Made by a program: the position numbers and the translations under genes. The notes under the pieces were generated by a model. That model had not been told where the DNA came from and searched no databases. It saw only the letters and a list, made by a program, of their open reading frames with translations. A DNA stretch of 64,000 nucleotides from Shewanella sp. (GTDB lineage Bacteria > Pseudomonadota > Gammaproteobacteria > Enterobacterales > Shewanellaceae), in NCBI RefSeq assembly GCF_013214165.1, contig NZ_JABSSM010000004.1:80938-144937 (forward strand). Reading direction: 5' to 3'. Shown in pieces: positions 27,357 through 35,816 of this stretch. Every line of letters starts with the position of its first letter. Within the stretch, counting starts at the first letter, position 1.

Positions 27357-28877
27357 CTAATTTTCTTTATGACCTGATACTTTTAGTACCTCAGTCACTT
27401 GATTACTCGCCTCGCAGTCTTGCTCTTCATTAATCTGTGCCATCTGAGCACATGATGATGACAGAGGATTGGGACTACTCGGGAGTAGTTCTTCATCTAA
27501 CGGGTCTATGCCCTTCGCTGATGTTTGACTGCCGAGTCCTGTATCGCTGAGGCGAGTCAGCTTCACTTTATCAACCAGGACATAGGCGGTGATCACACCC
27601 AAGATACCGAAAATGACACTCCCAATAACCTGTCCAATCAATACCCCTTCGACCCCTCCCCACTTAGCGCCAAAATAGACGAAAGGTATGGTGCCTACCG
27701 TGGCCTTACCCACATTTAAGAAGGTTGAGTATTTAGCCTTACCCAGATTGTTAAACGAAGCATTCGCCACAAAAAGAGCCCCGGAGAACACAAAAAATAC
27801 CGCAATATAAGTACAGAAGAAACGAATAAGCTCCGCACTTTCCCCCTGCATGCCGAAAACTGAGATTATCTGCTCTTGAAGCAGCATGAGTATCACGGCA
27901 ACACTGACCACATAAAGTACGCAAAATTGCAGCGCCTTGGTAAGACTCTCCTGTACTCGCTCAAACTCATGAGCACCAAAATTCTGACCGATAATTGGAC
28001 CAACCGCACCAGACAGCGCGAATATCATCCCGAATGACACAGGAATAATACGGCCTAATACGGCCCATCCCGCCACATAACCATCACCGAAATCGGCGAT
28101 GGCTCGGGTGACGACGGCATTACCAATTGGCGTCGCGACGTTGGTCATCATGGCGGGCCCGGCAATAGCAAAAATAGGCTTTAAATCGGCGATGAAACTA
28201 TTCAATTCAAACTGGCCAAAGAGTTGGTGCTTAACGATAACGCCCCGTGCAGCCACCAACATGACCGCCAACCTTGCCAGCACAGATGCCACAGCTGCGC
28301 CCTCGATCCCCATGCTCATGGCGAAGATAAAAATGGGGTCTAACACCAGATTGACACCACCGCCGACTAAGGTAGATATCATGGACAACTTGGCGTCTCC
28401 AACGGCCCTTAGCGCCGCTCCCAGTGCCATGGCCAAACTGATAAAAGGCATTGAAGGCACCAAGATATACAAGTAATCGGCGGCAAGCTCGGCGGTATGG
28501 CCCTTAGCTCCAACCAGGGCCAAAAGTTCAGGAATAAAGAAGGTCACCACGGCAGATACGATCAGCGATATTATCAGGGTGACAATGGCGCTATTTAGCA
28601 ATAATCGCTTGGCGACATCCAATTGTTTCGCGCCTATGGAGCGTGATACTAATGCCCCAAGTGCGATGGAGAGCCCTATTCCGATTGATGTGGTGAAGAA
28701 TGAAATGGTGCCCGCGTACCCCACAGCAGCGGCGAGTTCCAACTCACCCAGCAGACTTAAGAAGAATATATCGATCAAGTCGACCACAAACAGTGCCGAA
28801 ATCCCCACAGCAGCGGTGGAACTCATCACCAGAATGTGACGCATGATTGAGCCTTGAACAAATTTAGCTGTGGTCAT
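27357..28877 (-). CDS. MATE family efflux transporter
   Basis: Inner-membrane antiporter of 506 aa with twelve predicted helices in two pseudo-repeats, opening GSIMRHILVMSSTAAVGISALFVVDLIDIFFLSLLG. The second half repeats the layout from about residue 240 (AIAGPAMMTNVATPIGNAVVTR). The hydrophilic C-terminal tail of about 70 residues, rich in Ser, Glu and Gln, is longer than usual. Expected to export organic cations in exchange for Na+ or H+; substrate not predictable. Confidence 0.9.
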   Translation of the reverse strand: MTTAKFVQGSIMRHILVMSSTAAVGISALFVVDLIDIFFLSLLGELELAAAVGYAGTISFFTTSIGIGLSIALGALVSRSIGAKQLDVAKRLLLNSAIVTLIISLIVSAVVTFFIPELLALVGAKGHTAELAADYLYILVPSMPFISLAMALGAALRAVGDAKLSMISTLVGGGVNLVLDPIFIFAMSMGIEGAAVASVLARLAVMLVAARGVIVKHQLFGQFELNSFIADLKPIFAIAGPAMMTNVATPIGNAVVTRAIADFGDGYVAGWAVLGRIIPVSFGMIFALSGAVGPIIGQNFGAHEFERVQESLTKALQFCVLYVVSVAVILMLLQEQIISVFGMQGESAELIRFFCTYIAVFFVFSGALFVANASFNNLGKAKYSTFLNVGKATVGTIPFVYFGAKWGGVEGVLIGQVIGSVIFGILGVITAYVLVDKVKLTRLSDTGLGSQTSAKGIDPLDEELLPSSPNPLSSSCAQMAQINEEQDCEASNQVTEVLKVSGHKEN

Positions 28878-28957
28878 TTCTATCCTTGATTGTGTCTTAC
28901 TGGTATTTAATTAACTGGATTTAGCATCTTTCAACATGGTTACAAATAAGGAAATTA

Positions 28958-29160
28958 AAGCTCTCTTTCTAGCTCTCCACCGCAGTTGTCACATCATTGA
29001 ATTCGTCATTCTCATGACAAAAATAAGACTGTTAAAGCTCCCTTTCTAGCTCTCCACCGCAATGATCACATCATTAGCATCGTCATTCTCATTAAGACTA
29101 CAGTTCCCTTTCTAGCTCTCCACCGCAGTGGTCACAAAATAGCGCGTCATTCTCATGACC
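28958..29160 (-). repeat. Three tandem copies of the ion-channel gene 3' end
   Basis: A block of roughly 65-75 bp that encodes the end of the channel zinc ribbon (CTTTCTAGCTCTCCACCGCA and flanks on the plus strand) occurs in the gene (about 29102-29160) and twice more past its stop, at about 29034-29098 and 28958-29030. Common start points are spaced 66 and 77 bp apart, so indels have built up. Read on the minus strand, the extra copies still spell DHCGGELEREL and DNCGGELEREL followed by a stop. Confidence 0.85.
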
Positions 29161-29937
29161 ATTCTTCAGGCAATTACTGCAACGGCGCAGATCTTTACTG
29201 CGACTTATCTCTTGTGATATTTCGGCGGTTAATATTCCGGTAGGGATCGCTATGATGGAATAACCGAGCAACATGGTCAGGGCTGCAATCGCCTGTCCTA
29301 AGTTGGTCCCTGGGGTAATATCGCCATAGCCCACTGTGGTAATGGTCACAATCGTCCAGTAGATAGACTTAGGGATCGACGTAAACCCATTCTCGGGCCC
29401 CTCGACCACATACATCACGGCACTAAGCACCATGACTATCAGACTAACGGAGAAAAAGAAGATAAAGACTTTACGTCCAGACTGTAGCATAGCCCGGAGC
29501 AAAACATTGCCTTCGCTAAGATATCGTAACAATTTAAGAACACGGAATATTCTAAACAGCCTTAATATTCTGATAACCAGTGTAAAACTGGCCCCTGGGA
29601 AAAATATTGCCAGATAACTAGGCATCACAGAGAGCAAGTCCACCACGCCGTAGAAACTTCGCGCATAGCGCAGCGGATGAGCGGAGCAATAGAGCCTCAA
29701 CAGATATTCGAGAGTGAAGATAATGGTAAAACCCCACTCCAGGATATTGATGATCTCGCCATACCGCTCATGAATGCTGGCAACAGTATCCAGAAATACC
29801 AGGGCAACACTGAGAATGATGCAGACTATTAAGGCAATGTCAAAATAGCGTCCCAGTTTAGTATCGGTTCCGAATATGATCCGACGAAGTAGATGGCGTA
29901 TCGAACTGCCATTATCTGATGATTTCTCTTGATACAT
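29098..29937 (-). CDS. Voltage-gated-type potassium channel with C-terminal zinc ribbon
   Basis: Ion channel of 279 aa with six predicted helices. S4 is rich in Arg at every third position (VIRILRLFRIFRVLKLLRYL, about 115-135). The pore loop carries the K+ filter TTVGYGD (about 200-206), followed by the last helix. The cytoplasmic tail ends in a zinc-ribbon-like CSNC-x12-CDHC (about 252-271). Such KvAP-like channels open with depolarisation; the ribbon may act as a ligand or assembly module (inference). The gene 3' end is repeated twice downstream. Confidence 0.9.
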   Translation of the reverse strand: MYQEKSSDNGSSIRHLLRRIIFGTDTKLGRYFDIALIVCIILSVALVFLDTVASIHERYGEIINILEWGFTIIFTLEYLLRLYCSAHPLRYARSFYGVVDLLSVMPSYLAIFFPGASFTLVIRILRLFRIFRVLKLLRYLSEGNVLLRAMLQSGRKVFIFFFSVSLIVMVLSAVMYVVEGPENGFTSIPKSIYWTIVTITTVGYGDITPGTNLGQAIAALTMLLGYSIIAIPTGILTAEISQEISRSKDLRRCSNCLKNGHENDALFCDHCGGELEREL

Positions 29938-30159
29938 GTAAACTGATTTTCCTCGATCTGTTTAGTTTGGATATGCAGGTATTGATAACGGCGAGCTTTT
30001 CTCTGCCTCAATCGCGATTATACTTAAACCTTAACAAGCTGAGTATTTTGCCACTTCTTTTTCACAATACCAAACAGATACCTCAAGTCCTGTGCTTATT
30101 GGCAGATTAAGGTATTATAAGCCCACTATATTCAATAATTGATGAGCTGTTATTTTCCG

Positions 30160-30699
30160 ATGCGCCTATTTTTTTCTGTAGCGATATTGACACTTTTTGC
30201 AGGCCTGTCTTTGCCGGTCTCGGCTGTATCTTCGATGCAAAACTCATTATCGAGCTCAACGGTTGTGAACATAGGCAAGATAGATCTGGTCGTAGTGACC
30301 AAGTCGACTTCGACCATGGCCTTGATGCGTGGCGGAGAAGTATTACGGCGCTATCACATCGCTCTGGGAGACAGGCCCCTAGGCCATAAGATCCAAGAGG
30401 GGGATCAGAGGACTCCTGAAGGGCGTTATACCTTAGACTATAAGAAATCCGACAGTGCCTACTACCGAGCCATACATATCTCCTACCCTAACGAAGAAGA
30501 TCAATTACGTGCCAGTGCCTTAGGTATTCAACCCGGCGGCCAGATAATGATCCACGGCCAAAACCCGAGGTCTTCTCTTAGCGCCGAAGAAGCGCAGCAG
30601 TACAATTGGACCGATGGCTGTATCGCCATCACTAACCCGCAAATGGATGAGTTGTGGCACGCCATAGACGAAGGTACGCCCATCGAGATCTTGCCTTAA
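30160..30699 (+). CDS. L,D-transpeptidase (YkuD) family protein
   Basis: Periplasmic cysteine enzyme of about 179 aa that forms or breaks L,D-crosslinks in peptidoglycan or attaches proteins to it. It has a signal peptide (MRLFFSVAILTLFAGLSLPVSA), the YkuD domain from about 35, and the active site MIHGQ ... WTDGCIAITN with Cys near 152. An ATG at 30142 in the same frame is an alternative; neither has a good ribosome-binding site, and I prefer 30160 for its standard signal peptide. The next gene lies 30 bp downstream. Confidence 0.87.
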   Translation: MRLFFSVAILTLFAGLSLPVSAVSSMQNSLSSSTVVNIGKIDLVVVTKSTSTMALMRGGEVLRRYHIALGDRPLGHKIQEGDQRTPEGRYTLDYKKSDSAYYRAIHISYPNEEDQLRASALGIQPGGQIMIHGQNPRSSLSAEEAQQYNWTDGCIAITNPQMDELWHAIDEGTPIEILP

Positions 30700-30729
30700 C
30701 CTACATTGCTATTGGGATCATCACTAAGC

Positions 30730-31302
30730 ATGACAAACGCCATATCAGAGCGGGTATTAACCGATACCTGGCCAATTTTCTGCGACAGAATAACGGTTTT
30801 CCTGCAAGAACTTGGGCTAGAGCATCTCAAGCTAACCTGCGACCACGCCGCCTTAAGAGTCAATTCTATTGAGGCAGCCGAGACGCTGAGTGTGTATTTC
30901 CAACGCCAGGGACAAATCATTTCCAACAACATGATCAATGGCCGACCAATCTTAATTTTTGAGCTTAATACGCCACTTATCATGGGGCAGATGAAGATTG
31001 ATTGCGTAGAGCTTCCTTATCCGAGTCACAAGCAGTATCCAGTCGAAGGCTGGGAACATATCGAACTGGTATTAGCTTGCACGGCCACAACTTGTGATGA
31101 ACTGAAACTGCAGCTATTAGAGATGGCGCCGCAACTTGCAGCTGTATTATCCGGAAAATCTGAGATAAAGGTCAAGATGAGCTCACCTCAGGGAGAGCAT
31201 GAACGCCTGACTAATCCTACCATCGCCTTCAAGAAAGATGATATCTGTATAAAGATACATCCCCACGGCATCAAGGCCGTTATCGAGTCTGAACGCCAAT
31301 AA
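30730..31302 (+). CDS. YecM-like VOC family protein
   Basis: Predicted metal-dependent enzyme of the vicinal-oxygen-chelate fold, 190 aa. It closely follows the E. coli YecM pattern: LTCDHAALRVNS, INGRPILIFEL, VELPYPSHKQYPVEGWEHIELVL, SSPQGEHERLTNPTIAF and IKIHPHGI. The His and Glu residues in these blocks are the likely metal ligands. The ATG at 30730 fits the family start. Possibly cotranscribed with the L,D-transpeptidase. Function unknown. Confidence 0.85.
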   Translation: MTNAISERVLTDTWPIFCDRITVFLQELGLEHLKLTCDHAALRVNSIEAAETLSVYFQRQGQIISNNMINGRPILIFELNTPLIMGQMKIDCVELPYPSHKQYPVEGWEHIELVLACTATTCDELKLQLLEMAPQLAAVLSGKSEIKVKMSSPQGEHERLTNPTIAFKKDDICIKIHPHGIKAVIESERQ

Positions 31303-31429
31303 ATTGGACTATTTTAAATATCAATGTGAGAGGCTTAAGAGCCTTCCACAACCATTGCAGCAGGCATAACTTAGGCATTAAAGTCAAAAAAGGTCACAGC
31401 CCCCCTAGCTCACTTTGGCACTAAGTGGG
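31303..31429. other. Non-coding stretch at the left edge of the decay zone
   Basis: No gene seen. A short hairpin AGGCT/AGCCT near 31333 and a C6 run near 31401 are the only structure. Confidence 0.4.
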
Positions 31430-31648
31430 TTAGATTTTTGCTAATAAGCCTTTTCCATCAGCAATCGCTAGAAACGGTTTATTTTTTGCCAATACAGAAC
31501 ACCAATCAGAACGCTTTATGCCTTTTGATGCCCACGCGTCAACTTGTGACTCAGAATAGTCCTTGATATTGACCAAACGAACCGTGTTATAAAACAACGC
31601 CCACAAATCATCGCTATCTTCTTCTTGGTATTATCTTATGCGGAACAT
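31430..31648 (-). pseudogene. Truncated YafP-type GNAT acetyltransferase remnant
   Basis: With a good GGAG upstream, an ATG at 31648 opens MFRIR and then hits TAA at codon 6 (31633-31631), where relatives would have Lys. The same frame then continues as YQEEDSDDLWALFYNTVRLV, VNIKDYSESQVDAWASKGIK, SDWCSVLAKNKPFLAIADGK and stops early. This is the N-terminal half of a YafP-like acetyltransferase; the acetyl-CoA-binding half is missing. One nonsense mutation plus loss of the 3' half make it dead. Confidence 0.75.
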
Positions 31649-31950
31649 ACATCTCCTATTGTGATCTAAGCCTGCTTCAGGAGTTTATCTCGCGTAGGTC
31701 GATGATCTGTTTTTAAGCTTATGGCCATTTATTAACACCCATTATTTGTTCCACCTTAGGGGCTAGCCGTGAAATTAGTCCTTTGAAGAGAGTGGGGAAA
31801 ATACGCTGTCGGAAGTATAATAAAAATGGCAACAAGCTAAAAAAAACAACGACTGAGGAAGGTTAAATCACTCGGTATAGGTCGCGGCTGCGAGCGGCCT
31901 ATTCATATTAGTTATGGGTTAAAATTAACAGTTGTAAAATTAATAGAGCA
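31649..31950. other. Non-coding stretch inside the decay zone
   Basis: About 300 bp without a supported frame. It contains a GC-rich imperfect hairpin near 31882-31903 (GTCGCGGCTGCGAGCGGCC). Probably leftover sequence from lost genes. Confidence 0.4.
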
Positions 31951-32241
31951 CTACATTTTCTCTATTCGTTCATCTATACATTCATTTGATCCCATGCCAA
32001 ACTCGCGACAAACCCAAGGTCGATTTTCATAAATAGAGCACAGTAATGTATCTCGATCTAAAGCTGAACACCAGCCATCATCTAATCGCAACATAGATTC
32101 ATTCCCATATACATCAACATAAATATGCTGATCAGGAACACCTGTATCGGAAATAATAATGACTTCTGAACTGCAACAGCATGCTTGACAGTTTGCACAT
32201 GTCACTTCGGAGACGGGTAAATTTTTTACGCTAATGGTCAT
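31951..32241 (-). CDS. YkgJ family cysteine-cluster protein
   Basis: Small Cys-rich protein of 96 aa. Cys cluster CANCQACCCS near residue 15, then CSALDRDTLLCSIYENRPWVCREF with a conserved Arg-Pro, and a last Cys in SNECI. The family is annotated as zinc- or iron-binding; eight or more Cys could hold a metal centre. The start at 32241 begins MTISVKNLP. No operon partner: it stands between two pseudogenes. Function unknown. Confidence 0.82.
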   Translation of the reverse strand: MTISVKNLPVSEVTCANCQACCCSSEVIIISDTGVPDQHIYVDVYGNESMLRLDDGWCSALDRDTLLCSIYENRPWVCREFGMGSNECIDERIEKM

Positions 32242-32519
32242 AAACAGCAACAATAAATTTGATGACCAATAGGATACTCTATACTGGTGGTTTTCTCGAA
32301 TTTATAGGGCCCTAACGTATTTTAAGCAGCGAATAATGATTGGTTATAGTCTGAACCTAAGCAAAACAAGCCAAGAGTCAGCCAAATTCGGCTGACTTAT
32401 CTGTTGTATAGCAGTTTCCTCTGCATATGTCAGACAGCCAACATCAGTAGTTTCAGACAGCTGCAAATACAACTTACCTCCTAGCACTAACTAGCCATCA
32501 ATAGCCATCAATAGCCACA
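32242..32519. other. Non-coding stretch with a short direct repeat
   Basis: No gene seen. Near 32492-32518 the unit ATAGCCATCA is repeated directly two to three times. It sits exactly where the frame of the next pseudogene begins and could mark the deletion that removed its 5' end. Confidence 0.5.
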
Positions 32520-33319
32520 CTTTGGCAGCTACGACTATACTTTACACACAGCCACTGCGACTACTCAGGCAAATACGGTCAAAAAATTCAAGATATCGGC
32601 CCCCGATGGCTTTGGCAATGCGCCGCGGGTCAACGTCGACTCGACCTCGGGGGAGAAGTGGAATGTGGTCGACAAGACTAAGATCACCAGATTCAAGATC
32701 AACTTAATCGCTTCGATGCGGGACAGAGCCTAAATCCTATCAAGATCTGTAACAACGAGTTGACCAAACGTTTATCTGAACAACCTGAGCTGAGTAAGTA
32801 TCTGCTGTTGGCAGAGGGCTTCAGTGTTAACTACCCTGCGGCATTTACCCTTGGTTATCATTTAACCTGCAAGTCCATCGGCCTGGGCTTTACCGATACT
32901 GCATCCAAGATCACCCAGGTTAACAGCAAAATAGCTTGCCTAGCATCGGCTTTGGCCGAAAAGAAAATACCTACGCCTAAACCACAAGCCATTCCTGCCA
33001 AAATCCTGTCCCTGATTAACACGGTCAACTTCAAGGCGAGTCCGAATACTTACAAGGGCAGCTGCCCGACGACAATAAAATTTATCGGTAGCATAACCAC
33101 AAACTTCGCCGGAACGGTGATATACCGTTACGTGAGCCATGGCAGCAGAGTATCGTCAACATTCAACTTAAAATTCGATAAGAAGGAAACCCGAACAACC
33201 CTATCTTGGGCTGGTACCGACTGGAAATACTGGCACCTAAGCCAGCAGGTTCGGTACAGGCTAAATACCGGGTCGACTGTGTGGTCCCAACACCAGCCAG
33301 GGCAACCATTAAGAATTGA
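32520..33319 (+). pseudogene. Frameshifted unknown gene
   Basis: Three frames must be joined. Segment 1 from 32520 reads FGSYDYTLHTATATTQANTV, then FKISAPDGFGNAPRVNVDST and VVDKTKITRFKIN, and breaks near 32698. Segment 2 reads LNRFDAGQSLNPIKICNNEL through LGYHLTCKSIGLGFTDTASK to FNLKFDKK and breaks near 33185. Segment 3 reads GNPNNPILGWYRLEILAPKP, AGSVQAKYRVDCVVPTPARA and ends at a TGA at 33317. The 5' end is absent. Sec-type Cys and beta-strand texture hint at a secreted protein. I do not recognise the family. Confidence 0.7.
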
Positions 33320-33678
33320 GTCTGTTACTCACTAGGCACGCCAGTTTTAAGTTGACGAGATGCGGCATTCCATGGATTTTTTTTGCGGAAAAAGGACAGA
33401 AAATAACTCCTAATGCAAACATAACTATAACCAACTGCCAGACGGTATCGTCCACTCCATTTACCTCTAACAACGCGCCTGCGAAAGAGTGGATCATGTT
33501 CTGGCGCTGGCTCAGAAAATAACATGCTAGCCTGGTGGAGGTTTAATTCAAAGGCTTGTATGGAGAATAACCCCACATTTCAAACGAGTTCGGCTAATGT
33601 GAGGCCCAAGCTTCTGTTTTATCGTGACGATAGCCATTATCGCAACCCAGAGTATAAGACGTGAAAAGCCGGGTTAGA
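33320..33678. other. Right edge of the decay zone
   Basis: Open frames exist on both strands but none has a convincing start or family. A 34-codon frame at 33560-33664 (plus, MENNPTFQTSSANV to HYRNPEYKT) has AAGG upstream and protein-like composition, yet is too short to judge. Confidence 0.4.
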
Positions 33679-34515
33679 TTACTGCTTAAGCACTTCAGCC
33701 ATATTCGGTACTATGGTCACAGGATCGAGACGCATCTGATACCAGTTAACACGCCAGTCTAAGTGTGGGCCTGTTACCCTGCCCGTTGCACCGACTTCGG
33801 CGATAGCTTGGCCCTGCTTGATGACCTCGCCATCTTCGACATACAGCTTGCTCAAATGCAGAAAGCTGGAACTGACGCCATAGCCATGGTCGAGAATAAT
33901 CGTGCCGCCGGAATAAAACATATCCGCGACAGATAAACTGATGACACCATCGGCAGGGGCGACGACGACAGTGCCGGTTTTCGCGGCGACATCGACGCCA
34001 TAATGAGGATTTCCCGGCTTACCGTTATAAACACGCTGACTGCCGTACACGCCTGAGATACGCCCCGTCAGCGGCCAGATGAAATCTTGAGTGAAGGACT
34101 TTAACTCAGAAAACTGACTTCGTGCGGCTTTGACTTGTCTGCTGTCTTTGGCGGAACGCTCCTGTGCTTTAGGATCTGGCTTCATGATCTTTTTACTGAT
34201 CCCGTTCACCCTGTCTATCTTGTATTCTTTCGCCTTAATGCTCAGTGGTTTAATCTGAGTCAAGCCATCAGGATAAACAAGTTTTAACTCTTGCTTTAGT
34301 TCGGCCTTGCGGGAAAAACCAAATACGAAGGCGCCTTCTGGGGTCACCTTGAGCGTTTTACCGTTGAGATATACTTGAGTACCTGGCTCGACCGTAGCTC
34401 GGATCAGGGCGCCCTGTTCCATCTTACCCATTAACTGAATTTGCGCGCCTGCATTAACGGTAAATAGGAGTGTTAATCCAGCCAAAAGTGTGACCATCTT
34501 CGGGAGTAGAGTCAT
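33679..34515 (-). CDS. M23 family metallopeptidase (LytM-like)
   Basis: Periplasmic peptidoglycan endopeptidase of about 278 aa. It has a signal peptide, an N-terminal beta domain (about 30-110), a basic linker, and the LytM domain with zinc ligands in HYGVDVA (about 172-176) and the later catalytic HLDW (about 252). The start is set at 34515 (MTLLPKMVTLL) after a GGAAA; ATG codons at 34530 and 34560 are alternatives. It lies downstream of the PTPS-like gene by about 64 bp and may share its transcript. Confidence 0.87.
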   Translation of the reverse strand: MTLLPKMVTLLAGLTLLFTVNAGAQIQLMGKMEQGALIRATVEPGTQVYLNGKTLKVTPEGAFVFGFSRKAELKQELKLVYPDGLTQIKPLSIKAKEYKIDRVNGISKKIMKPDPKAQERSAKDSRQVKAARSQFSELKSFTQDFIWPLTGRISGVYGSQRVYNGKPGNPHYGVDVAAKTGTVVVAPADGVISLSVADMFYSGGTIILDHGYGVSSSFLHLSKLYVEDGEVIKQGQAIAEVGATGRVTGPHLDWRVNWYQMRLDPVTIVPNMAEVLKQ

Positions 34516-34579
34516 TAGATTTCCAGTCATATGTGCTTGGTCTCGGCTAGTCGTGAACATTAATATCCAGGCACTCGCA

Positions 34580-35464
34580 TCAGAGACATAAGTTGCCTTT
34601 TACTGAGATGGCCCCTTTACCAACCCCTTCATAGGCGATCACTTTAAATTCACTCTTAGGCGCTTTCTCAACCAGGGTATTAGCAATAAACTCTGCCAGC
34701 AGCTCTACCGTAGTGTCATGTGGAATGATCTCACAATGAGACTTTGGCATGGCGAGTTGGAACTCCCCCTGAGGTGCCTGATAACAAAAGCCATAATGAG
34801 TCTCTTCGCTCACCCTTGCCTGAGGAGAAAGGCTTAACTCATTCAAATTAACCACATCTTCTTCGGTACCTAGATAGATGTCTTTCCAACGTTTAGCCCA
34901 ATATTCATCCCACTTCGGCGCCGCAATACCGTTTTCGAAGATATTGATTGGGCTACGATGACCATGAGCAATGCGCTGACAGTTACCATCGTGCTTTTTA
35001 AGGCCATGGGTGTAATGATAAAATGGGGCTTCGTGCATCTCATTACGCAGTGTCAGCGCTATACCTTCGACATTATCCGGCAACACGGCTCTCAATGCTT
35101 TCAGTAAGAAGGCATTGACGCTATCGAAGTCGATAATTTCACTGGGGATCAAGGCAAAAGCCTGAGACGGGCATGCGAGATGAATATTGCCCTGCAGGCT
35201 GCTAAAATCCATCCAAACTTTATCGCCTTGCTGTTGCCAGCGCACTTCACTGCAAGCGGTGGGGATGAGTAAACGGTGATCGGCGACTTCATCAATGGTA
35301 TTTTTGATGGTGCGCTTAACTTTCGAAAAGTCTAACACCATATTTTGCTCATCTAAGCCGCCGTCGAGCAGAACATCAACTATCCAGCTTTCCCCCACCA
35401 TGCCGCGAATTGGACACAAGTAGGAAAAATCGATTACGGTTAAATCTCTTACAAAAAGTTGCAT
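34580..35464 (-). CDS. 6-pyruvoyl-tetrahydropterin synthase/QueD-like double-domain protein
   Basis: 294 aa, about twice the length of QueD (about 120 aa). The N-terminal half keeps the fold markers MVLDFSKVKRTIKN and DHRLLIPT, but where zinc-binding HGHS is expected it has MVGESW. The centre carries THGLKKHDGNCQRIAHGHRS with Cys and His residues of the active-site type (about 150-170), and the C-terminal part ends VIAYEGVGKGAISV. This looks like a fused tandem in which the active site lies in the second copy. QueD converts dihydroneopterin triphosphate towards queuosine; the reaction here is uncertain. No other queuosine genes are nearby. Confidence 0.75.
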   Translation of the reverse strand: MQLFVRDLTVIDFSYLCPIRGMVGESWIVDVLLDGGLDEQNMVLDFSKVKRTIKNTIDEVADHRLLIPTACSEVRWQQQGDKVWMDFSSLQGNIHLACPSQAFALIPSEIIDFDSVNAFLLKALRAVLPDNVEGIALTLRNEMHEAPFYHYTHGLKKHDGNCQRIAHGHRSPINIFENGIAAPKWDEYWAKRWKDIYLGTEEDVVNLNELSLSPQARVSEETHYGFCYQAPQGEFQLAMPKSHCEIIPHDTTVELLAEFIANTLVEKAPKSEFKVIAYEGVGKGAISVKGNLCL

Positions 35465-35816
35465 TTACGCTCCTAGATGGAAAAACAGTCCACCTTTTTA
35501 ACGTCCATTCGGCAATGGCCAAAGGACTGAAATAGTGTCTCAAGACAAATTGGCTTTATCTTTGAGGTTTAAGCAAGTTTACATGTGATAACACTAATTT
35601 TCGACCCGTTTATTGCGCCTAATTGTAAACTTGGCGAGTATGCTTGATTTGTCATCAGTATAAACCTGATAATTAACTTTACACCTTGTCAAAAATATAT
35701 CGCCAAACAGGATGCCCAGCCCCCGCCGACTGGCGTATCAGTTTTATCTTCGGCCAACAAAAAAGGCGCTTAATAGCGCCTTTTTGATTTAAAGCTAAAA
35801 CCTCAAGGATGACTGA
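35465..35816. other. Intergenic region, PTPS-like gene/yejK
   Basis: 352 bp. It holds the promoter region of the PTPS-like gene and the yejK terminator near its right end. No gene or repeat seen otherwise. Confidence 0.5.
35759..35786 (-). terminator. Terminator after yejK
   Basis: AAAAAGGCGCT pairs with AGCGCCTTTTT around a short TAAT loop; the T run on the minus strand follows the yejK stop by about 30 bp. Confidence 0.88.

Noticed and set aside
33325-33576. Overlapping ORFs on both strands near 33.4 kb
   Set aside because: Frames shadow each other, have no ribosome-binding site and no family signal.
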